Of a DNA stretch of 64,000 nucleotides, positions 58,569-64,000 are shown one piece after another. The position numbers and the translations under genes are program-made. The stretch is from CALWPV01 sp045632125. GTDB lineage: Bacteria; Bacillota; Clostridia; Lachnospirales; Bianqueaceae. The notes below the pieces were generated by a model, which saw only the letters and a program-made list of their open reading frames with translations, was not told where the DNA came from and made no database searches. Positions within the stretch are counted from its first letter, which is position 1, and every line of letters begins with the position of its first letter. The DNA lies in assembly GCA_045632125.1 (NCBI GenBank), contig JAZQWC010000023.1:1-64000 (forward strand). Reading direction: 5' to 3'.

Positions 58569-58922
58569 ATGGCAAGAGTTAAAGGTGCATTGAACGCACG
58601 TAAGAGACATAAAAAGACATTGAAATTGGCTAAGGGCTTCTATGGTGCCCGTTCTAAACAGTATCGCAGCGCTAAGGCTGCTGTTATGAGATCTATGCGC
58701 AGCGCATACATCGGTCGTCGTCTGAAAAAGAGAGACTTCCGTCAGCTGTGGATCGCTCGTATCAACGCTGCCTGCCATATGAACGACATGTCTTACAGCC
58801 GCTTCATGAACGGTCTGAAGAAAGCTAACATCACCCTGAACCGTAAAGTTCTGGCTGACATCGCTGTAAACGATCCCGCTGCTTTCACCAAGCTGGTTGT
58901 GACCGCTAAGGCTGCTCTGTAA
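58569..58922 (+). CDS. rplT: 50S ribosomal protein L20
   Basis: A 117-residue ribosomal protein (ARVKGALNARKRHKKTLKLA at the start, AAVMRSMRSAYIGRRLKKRD, and FTKLVVTAKAAL at the end). It is needed early in 50S assembly and in Firmicutes represses its own operon by binding the infC leader. AAGGAGG precedes the ATG. A strong terminator follows. Confidence 0.97.
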   Translation: MARVKGALNARKRHKKTLKLAKGFYGARSKQYRSAKAAVMRSMRSAYIGRRLKKRDFRQLWIARINAACHMNDMSYSRFMNGLKKANITLNRKVLADIAVNDPAAFTKLVVTAKAAL

Positions 58923-58975
58923 TTTAAACGGATTACAGATATCGAACGATTGAATCGTTTCTGAATCAAAGAAAA

Positions 58976-59017
58976 GAAGCACGATTTTCACAGGAAACTG
59001 TGGAATTCGTGCTTTTC
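58976..59017. terminator. Terminator of infC-rpmI-rplT, bidirectional
   Basis: AAAGCACG-type arms (58976-58984 and 59007-59015) with an inner CACAG-GAAA-CTGTG stem, flanked by AAAAG and CTTTT. It also serves the leftward gene that ends at 59023. Confidence 0.82.
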
Positions 59018-59022
59018 GCATT

Positions 59023-59244
59023 TTATTGAACGGATAAAATGCTTTCAAAAGTAATGGCATCTTCAACGGCTTCATATAAATGCTCCGGTTCCAACGCTTC
59101 ACGTATAAATCGCTGTACCAGAGCCTCTACAAAGCTGCGATCCGTCGAGATGTCATGGATCACCTGATTGCCCATGCCAATACCATACGATGTATAATCG
59201 CCGATATCAGGATGGGTTAGATGATCTTCTACGATGTAAAACAT
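59023..59244 (-). CDS. Small protein, possibly DUF6514-like
   Basis: A 73-residue soluble protein: MFYIVEDHLTHPDIGDYTSY, GIGMGNQVIHDISTDRSFVE and LVQRFIREALEPEHLYEAVE are its recognisable segments. The pattern (a strand pair, a Ser/Thr-Asp turn, then a helix) resembles a small family of unknown function in Clostridia (DUF6514). The ATG at 59244 is chosen because AAGGTG stands 7 bases upstream; the frame is open for about 190 bases before it, but that extension is A+T-rich and unlike a protein. No partner is evident. Confidence 0.6.
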   Translation of the reverse strand: MFYIVEDHLTHPDIGDYTSYGIGMGNQVIHDISTDRSFVEALVQRFIREALEPEHLYEAVEDAITFESILSVQ

Positions 59245-59570
59245 CTGTCTGTTCACCTTCCCATATTCTTTTGTGCCAGTACTAAAACTGTAGGAGTATC
59301 TTAGCATATAGAATAGGACGGTTTTGGAGAGTTGACTATCTTTTGCGCTATAATTATTAAAAAAGAACATTATATATGGTATAAATATATAACAATCATA
59401 AATAAATATAGTATAAAAATATTGTAAATTCACCTTTGGTCTGAATTACTATTTAATAGGTAGAACTACGGATATTTTTTAGGCTTGAAAAAGTCGAAAA
59501 AATGTAGTACAATCGAGACAATCTGCGAATTACGCAGGATCAAACGCTTTTGAAAAGGGAGAAAATTGTA
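59245..59570. other. A+T-rich intergenic region
   Basis: This 326-base divergent region between two small genes holds no gene. It has an A+T-rich core (about 59350-59460), the lipoprotein promoter at 59485-59513, and a weaker candidate on the plus strand (TTGACT at 59332, 17 bases, TATTAA at 59355). Nothing else stands out. Confidence 0.5.
59485..59513 (+). promoter_or_regulatory. Promoter for the lipoprotein at 59571
   Basis: TTGAAA (59485-59490), 17-base spacer, TACAAT (59508-59513), about 58 bases before the start. Confidence 0.7.
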
Positions 59571-60188
59571 ATGAAAAAACGCGTATTAAGTGTTTTGGTT
59601 GCAGCTCTGTTGCTGCTGACCATGCTGACCGCTTGTGGCAGCAAGACCGACAAAGCTATGTTGGGTAAATGGGTATGTGAAATGGATTTCGGCAGCTACC
59701 TGAATGAAGGTCTGGCTACTGAGCCTGAAATTGCTCAGTATCTGATGGTTGATGAGTTCGTTCTGGAAGTTGAACTGTATCTGAATGAAGATGGTACTTA
59801 TAAAATGACCGCTGATACCACCGCTAATAAGGCTTCTTTCGAAAATGTAAAGGCTGAGCTGGCTGATGGTATGGAAGATTATCTGACTGCTGCTGCAGAA
59901 GAGTATGGTTTGACTCTGGAAGATCTGCTGGCTGCATCTGAGACCACCATTGATGAAATGATGGATGAGGCTTTCGGCGATTCTATGTACTACGAGATCA
60001 TCGCTGAGATGGAAGCTGAGGGTAAATTTGAAGCTGCTGATGGTAAGCTGTACATGTCTGATGGTCTGAACTACGACATCGATAAGAACGTATACGAGAC
60101 CTATACTCTGAATGGCAATGTACTGACCATTACCGGCGATTCCGATGGTACCACCGACGGAATGTATCCGATGGAATTTAAGAAATAA
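59571..60188 (+). CDS. Lipoprotein of unknown function
   Basis: A 205-residue predicted lipoprotein: signal peptide with lipobox LTACG (Cys near residue 21), then an acidic domain. MLGKWVCEMDFGSYL begins a strand-rich part, a helical insert rich in Ala, Glu and Met follows (LADGMEDYLTAAAEEYGLTL), and the end returns to strands (YTLNGNVLTITGDSDGT, MYPMEFKK). This fits a lipocalin-like outer-face domain with a helical insertion; the role is unknown. It shares signal-peptide and terminal-strand style with the lipoprotein at 39222. It has its own promoter and terminator. Confidence 0.72.
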   Translation: MKKRVLSVLVAALLLLTMLTACGSKTDKAMLGKWVCEMDFGSYLNEGLATEPEIAQYLMVDEFVLEVELYLNEDGTYKMTADTTANKASFENVKAELADGMEDYLTAAAEEYGLTLEDLLAASETTIDEMMDEAFGDSMYYEIIAEMEAEGKFEAADGKLYMSDGLNYDIDKNVYETYTLNGNVLTITGDSDGTTDGMYPMEFKK

Positions 60189-60228
60189 TTTGACCATTCT
60201 ATAATGGATGGTATTCACAAGAAACATA

Positions 60229-60265
60229 AGGAGCATGGCAGTGTAAACTGCTATGCTCCTTTTTC
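60229..60265 (+). terminator. Intrinsic terminator after the lipoprotein gene
   Basis: AGGAGCATGGCAG (60229-60241) pairs with CTGCTATGCTCCT (60248-60260), one G-T wobble, 6-base loop, then TTTT. Confidence 0.88.
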
Positions 60266-60294
60266 TTGACAGACTTTCTGATACAGGATACAAT
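60266..60294 (+). promoter_or_regulatory. Promoter for the phosphodiester glycosidase gene
   Basis: TTGACA (60266-60271), 17-base spacer, TACAAT (60289-60294), directly after the terminator. The leader is only about 25 bases. Confidence 0.8.
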
Positions 60295-60324
60295 ATTCAT
60301 ATCACATTCCGGAGGTATCACCCT

Positions 60325-61482
60325 ATGAATAATACACCTATCGTTGTGGACAGCAGTTACATTGTTCGCTGCGTTTGTATAAAAGAAGCAGACGGTCGTG
60401 TGAAGACCGTTCTTACCACTCAGGAACCCGTTAATTATGTTACCTTGACTGACGCGGAAGGCCGTAGCTGGGGCGAGTGTCATAACTTCAGCGAACCCTT
60501 TGCGTTTTTAGATCATATTTTTTATCTGCCGGAAGGTACTTTGGACAAGCCTTTGACAGTTAACTTTACCAATCGTCGTGCGAATTCTAAATATTTTGAG
60601 GCATGGCAACCAGGAGTTACCACTTTGAATCCAGAGCAGGTAACCTGGACTACGTTAGAGGACTTTATTCGGGATACCGACCATCATATCACTCCCAAGG
60701 AGATCAAAGATGGTATCGTTTGCGATGGTGTAACGTATCAGGTGTTGGAATGCGTTAATGATAAGGATCAGCCGGTTCGTATGTTTGCGATGTTTGTTGA
60801 TCCTAAGAAAGCGTATTTTGCCACCGGCACAGCCGAGGATGGCTATGCACCGCATACGAAGATCCAGACGGTTAAGGGTATGGCCGAAGCAGCCATTGCA
60901 AATGGTAAGGATGTGGTGGCGGCCACTAATGCAGACTTTTTTGATATGTTTGCGGAACGTTCACCCTATATGCCGGCTGGTATCTGCATTAAGGATGGAC
61001 AGGTTCTGTGTAATCCTCATTCTATGTGTACATTTTTTGGTATGGACCGCGCCGGTAATCCAGTCATCTCCAGTTTTGCGGAAAATCCGGAGTTGAAGGG
61101 CCAGCTGCTTTGTGCTTTGGGCGGCCGTGAGATCATGCTGCGTGATGGTGAAATTGCCGAGGTATCTCCTTGTGAGGCCTTTTCTTTTACCTGTCATCCC
61201 CGTACTTGCGTAGGCATCCGTGAAGATGGTACCACCATCATTTTGGTTGTAGATGGACGTCTTCCGTGGCTTTCCAATGGCGCTTCCATTGTGGATCTGG
61301 CCCGTGCCATGCAGTATTTTGGTGCTAAAAAAGCCATCAACCTGGATGGCGGTGGATCTTCCACCTTCATTGTCAAACAGGACGAAGAACTTACCATGCT
61401 CAATCGCCCTGCCGACCTGGAACGCCCCAACGAACCTCTCATTCGAGAGATCTTCAACTCGATCTTGGTAGTAAAGAAGTAA
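60325..61482 (+). CDS. Phosphodiester glycosidase family protein (NAGPA/DUF2233)
   Basis: A 385-residue protein whose C-terminal two-thirds is a NAGPA domain: AATNADFFDMFAERSPYMPA (near 205), ICIKDGQVL, TCVGIREDGTTIILVVDGR and the hallmark NLDGGGSSTFIV (near 345). The family uncaps phosphodiester-linked N-acetylglucosamine; bacterial members act on envelope polymers such as teichoic acid-type phosphodiesters. About 130 residues of beta-rich sequence come first. No signal peptide is visible, which is unusual for this family. GGAGG fixes the ATG at 60325. It has its own consensus promoter. Confidence 0.85.
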   Translation: MNNTPIVVDSSYIVRCVCIKEADGRVKTVLTTQEPVNYVTLTDAEGRSWGECHNFSEPFAFLDHIFYLPEGTLDKPLTVNFTNRRANSKYFEAWQPGVTTLNPEQVTWTTLEDFIRDTDHHITPKEIKDGIVCDGVTYQVLECVNDKDQPVRMFAMFVDPKKAYFATGTAEDGYAPHTKIQTVKGMAEAAIANGKDVVAATNADFFDMFAERSPYMPAGICIKDGQVLCNPHSMCTFFGMDRAGNPVISSFAENPELKGQLLCALGGREIMLRDGEIAEVSPCEAFSFTCHPRTCVGIREDGTTIILVVDGRLPWLSNGASIVDLARAMQYFGAKKAINLDGGGSSTFIVKQDEELTMLNRPADLERPNEPLIREIFNSILVVKK

Positions 61483-61531
61483 AGGCATGCATAATTGAAT
61501 CATGAAATAATTGCGTTGGAGAATAAATGAA

Positions 61532-61591
61532 GGCAAAAATAAACCTCCAAGGAACATACCACTGTAGTTCCTTGGAGGTTCATTTTTTGCC
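61532..61591. terminator. Convergent, bidirectional terminator
   Basis: Perfect 14-bp arms (61542-61555 and 61567-61580), 11-base loop, with GGCAAAAA on the left and TTTTTTGCC on the right extending the match. It ends the glycosidase gene and the leftward copA gene. Confidence 0.92.
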
Positions 61592-61595
61592 TAAT

Positions 61596-61799
61596 TTACT
61601 CTTCAATAACAATTACTTCGTATCCGGCATCCACAATGGCTGCGGTCAGAGTTTCTTTAGAAACATTCTGAGTCAGGGTTACATAAGCGGCCTTATCTTC
61701 CAGGCTTACTTCAGCGGATACGCCTTCGATGGCGTTCAAAGTTTTCTTAACGAAATTGGTGCAGTGGTTGCACATCATACCTTCGATGATGATTTTCAT
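61596..61799 (-). CDS. Possible separate copper chaperone from an internal start in copA
   Basis: Within the copA frame, AGGAGG (61813-61808) lies 8 bases before an ATG at 61799. Translation from there gives a 67-residue protein, MKIIIEGMMCNHC to VIVIEE, with the size and CxxC copper site of CopZ-type chaperones. The upstream linker is low-complexity, as between two proteins that became joined. So one gene may make both the pump and its chaperone. The ribosome binding site is seen; use of it is inference. Confidence 0.55.
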   Translation of the reverse strand: MKIIIEGMMCNHCTNFVKKTLNAIEGVSAEVSLEDKAAYVTLTQNVSKETLTAAIVDAGYEVIVIEE

Positions 61800-64000
61800 T
61801 GTAGTTTCCTCCTGATGGGTTATAGTTTGTGTATGGGTCAACGGTTCGGGCGCTTCCAACTGTATTACATTCACAGTATGGAGATCAGCAGCGGCTGAGG
61901 AAACAGCACTAGAACCGGAAGCCTTATGGGGTTTAAAGAACTTAAGACGCAGTGCATTAGATACAACGCAAACACTGCTTAAACTCATGGCAGCAGCACC
62001 GATCATGGGGCTGAGCTTGAGAGCAAAGGGAATAAAGAGTACACCGGTAGCCAGCGGAATGCCAATGCTGTTATAGAAAAAGGCCCAGAAAAGATTCTGT
62101 TTAATATTTCGAATCACAGCCTTACTGAGCTGAACAGCGGCAACCGCATCCATCAAATCACTCTTCATCAGCACGATATCGGCACTTTCCATGGCTACGT
62201 CGGTACCGGCACCAATAGCGATACCCACATCGGCTCGGGCCAAAGCAGGTGCATCGTTGATACCGTCACCGATCATGGCGGTGCGATGACCTTCGGCTTG
62301 CAAGCGTGCGATTTCTCGTTCCTTATCCTGAGGCAGAACTTCAGCAATAACAGAGGGAATATCCAACTGTCGGCGGATGGCCTCAGCGGTGCGCTTATTA
62401 TCGCCGGTGAGCATAACCACATTGATGCCCATTTCCCTAAATCGGCGGATCGCCTCGCGGCTGGTGGGTTTCACCACATCACTGACCGCGATAATACCTA
62501 AATACTGTCCTTCAGCGGCGAATAGAAGCGGAGTCTTGCCTTCATCAGCTAAGCGGGACAGATCAGCTTCCGCAGCGCTGATATCGATTTGGTGTTCTTC
62601 CATTAAAGCCTGATTGCCGGCATAATAATGAACTGCGTTGATCGTACCGGTTACACCGCGGCCGGAAATAGCTTCGAAATCGGTTACCGTGGGCAGATCC
62701 AGACCTTCCGCCTGTTTTAAGATTGCTTCGGCCAAAGGATGTTCACTTTGCTTTTCCAACGCACCGGCGATCTTCAAGATCTCCTCCTGAGGCAGATAGC
62801 TAATAATATCGGTGACCTGCGGACGTCCCTGGGTAATGGTGCCGGTTTTATCCATGACAACGGTGTCGATGTTATGAGCAGTTTCCAACGCCTCGCCGGA
62901 TTTGATCAAAATACCGTTTTCTGCACCTTTTCCGGTGCCCACCATAATGGCAACAGGGGTGGCCAGTCCAAGTGCACAAGGACAGGAGATAACCAGCACT
63001 GCGATACCGATGGACATGGCGAACTCGAAGGAGTAACCCAAAAGCAGCCAAACAATGGTAGCAATTACAGCGATGGTCATGACTATAGGAACGAAGATGC
63101 CGGCAATTTTGTCGGCGATCTTCGCGATGGGAGCCTTGCTGGAGCTGGCTTCCTCCACCAGCTGAATGATCTGCGACAGGGTGGTATCATCACCCACGCG
63201 GGTGGCTTTAAACTTAAAATAGCCGGTCTTATTGATAGTGGCAGACACAACAGTGTCGCCAACGGTTTTTTCCACTGGAATGCTTTCGCCGGTAATGGCG
63301 GACTCATCCAAACTGGAGGACCCTTCTAAAATGAAGCCATCTACAGGAACACGGCTGCCGGGTTTGACGATCACAATGTCGCCGGCCACCACCTGCGCGG
63401 AAGGGATCTCCACTTCAACGCCGTCGCGCTCTACCAGTGCAGTCTCCGGTGCCAGATCCATCAGTTTGGCCAGCGCCTCGCCGGTTTTACCCTTAGATCG
63501 GGCCTCTAAAGTCTTGCCCAGCGTGATCAAGGCCAAGATCATGGCCGCTGATTCAAAGTACAGATCCATGTGGTACCGATGTACCAATTCCAGATCCTGA
63601 ACGCCTAAACCATAGCCCATACGGTATATGGCGAACACACCATATATTAAGGATGCGCAGCTGCCTATGGCGATCAGCGTGTCCATGTTGGGGGCACCGT
63701 GCATCAGCGTTTTAAAACCAACTTGATAATATTTTCGATTTACGTACACCACCGGCAAACAGAGCAGAAACTGCGTGAGAGCAAAAGATACTGCATTTTC
63801 AATTCCTACCAAAAAGCCGGGCAGCGGCAGCCCCATCATGGATCCCATGGAAACATACATCAAAGGAATCAAAAAGGCGAAGGAAATGATGAGACGGTGC
63901 TTCATGCTTTTCATCTGTTCGGCGAGTACGTCAGTTTTTTGAGCCTTTGGCGCAGAGGCGGCGCTGGGCGCCGAAGGCTGATCCAGCGATGCGCCGTAAC
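61596..64000 (-). CDS. copA: Copper-translocating P-type ATPase (CopA), N-terminus beyond the window
   Basis: At least 800 residues of a P1B-type ATPase, open to the right edge. Going from the edge: YGAS, the likely end of an N-terminal HMA domain, then a Pro/Ala linker, membrane segments, actuator GESIPV, the copper-binding membrane motif SCPCALGLATP, the phosphorylated Asp in DKTGTITQ, EHPLAEAI and GDGINDAPALARADVG. A Ser/Ala linker then leads to a second HMA domain with GMMCNHC at the C-terminus, an unusual place. It exports Cu(I) using ATP. The true start is outside. An internal start may yield the HMA domain alone. Confidence 0.92.
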   Translation of the reverse strand, partial: YGASLDQPSAPSAASAPKAQKTDVLAEQMKSMKHRLIISFAFLIPLMYVSMGSMMGLPLPGFLVGIENAVSFALTQFLLCLPVVYVNRKYYQVGFKTLMHGAPNMDTLIAIGSCASLIYGVFAIYRMGYGLGVQDLELVHRYHMDLYFESAAMILALITLGKTLEARSKGKTGEALAKLMDLAPETALVERDGVEVEIPSAQVVAGDIVIVKPGSRVPVDGFILEGSSSLDESAITGESIPVEKTVGDTVVSATINKTGYFKFKATRVGDDTTLSQIIQLVEEASSSKAPIAKIADKIAGIFVPIVMTIAVIATIVWLLLGYSFEFAMSIGIAVLVISCPCALGLATPVAIMVGTGKGAENGILIKSGEALETAHNIDTVVMDKTGTITQGRPQVTDIISYLPQEEILKIAGALEKQSEHPLAEAILKQAEGLDLPTVTDFEAISGRGVTGTINAVHYYAGNQALMEEHQIDISAAEADLSRLADEGKTPLLFAAEGQYLGIIAVSDVVKPTSREAIRRFREMGINVVMLTGDNKRTAEAIRRQLDIPSVIAEVLPQDKEREIARLQAEGHRTAMIGDGINDAPALARADVGIAIGAGTDVAMESADIVLMKSDLMDAVAAVQLSKAVIRNIKQNLFWAFFYNSIGIPLATGVLFIPFALKLSPMIGAAAMSLSSVCVVSNALRLKFFKPHKASGSSAVSSAAADLHTVNVIQLEAPEPLTHTQTITHQEETTMKIIIEGMMCNHCTNFVKKTLNAIEGVSAEVSLEDKAAYVTLTQNVSKETLTAAIVDAGYEVIVIEE

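Noticed and set aside
59023..59433. Longer form of the small leftward protein starting at 59433
   Set aside because: The first 63 codons are A+T-rich with a Tyr/Phe/Ile-heavy, unprotein-like sequence; a good ribosome binding site supports the internal ATG at 59244.
1..64000. CRISPR array, rRNA, tRNA, prophage or transposase genes
   Set aside because: None was seen: no regularly spaced repeats, no tRNA cloverleaf in the gaps, and no integrase, transposase or phage structural motifs among the proteins.

Overview
The window looks like chromosome from a strictly anaerobic, Gram-positive Clostridia bacterium, most likely a gut Lachnospirales-type organism. The supports are a pyruvate:ferredoxin oxidoreductase, strong AGGAGG ribosome binding sites, sigma-A type promoters (TTGACA-N17-TATAAT), the Firmicutes tmk-darA-holB-ricT-methyltransferase-rsmI gene order, an infC-rpmI-rplT operon with a non-ATG infC start, sortase pili and MurG2-type glycosyltransferases. 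I cannot name the species. No rRNA, tRNA, CRISPR array, prophage or intact insertion sequence was seen. || Layout. 1-5.6 kb: a TIM-barrel/acyl-CoA synthetase fusion, then a leftward MATE exporter - HAD phosphatase pair and a small unknown gene, with a cluster of AACTGAA inverted repeats between. 5.7-14.6 kb: housekeeping operon tmk, darA, holB, ricT, a TrmN6-like methyltransferase and rsmI, interrupted by a DUF362 ferredoxin protein and the TrkA/TrkH potassium system. 14.7-28.3 kb: HIT protein, a first MurG2-type transferase, a galactokinase-GalT fusion, a cyclophilin lipoprotein, nifJ, mtnN behind a structured leader, galE, a second MurG2-type transferase and a NagZ-type hexosaminidase. The Leloir genes (galK-galT fusion, galE) convert galactose, and the MurG/NagZ genes concern peptidoglycan building and recycling. 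|| 28.4-39.6 kb is an accessory stretch: a MNT/HEPN toxin-antitoxin pair, a LytTR regulator with a soluble sensor kinase, an MFS carrier, a membrane protein plus two half-size ABC exporters, a HigBA-type module whose operator fills the promoter spacer, a tandem pair of related unknown exported proteins and a small lipoprotein. 39.6-42.9 kb: proBA and ilvE. 43.0-49.8 kb: a sortase-pilus island (lipoprotein, thioester-domain adhesin, major pilin, class C sortase, small pilin-like protein) with unusual sorting signals. || 49.8-64 kb: folC, a TPR membrane protein overlapping a phosphodiesterase, a leftward response regulator - sensor kinase - lipoprotein operon, infC-rpmI-rplT, a small unknown gene, a lipoprotein, a phosphodiester glycosidase, and a copper P-type ATPase running off the right edge. 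The ATPase's C-terminal HMA domain carries its own ribosome binding site and start, so it may also be made as a separate copper chaperone. || A window-wide pattern is a small G+C-rich stem-loop just 5' of the ribosome binding site in about ten genes; two of these share the same 13-mer, CCGGCTTTGCCGG.
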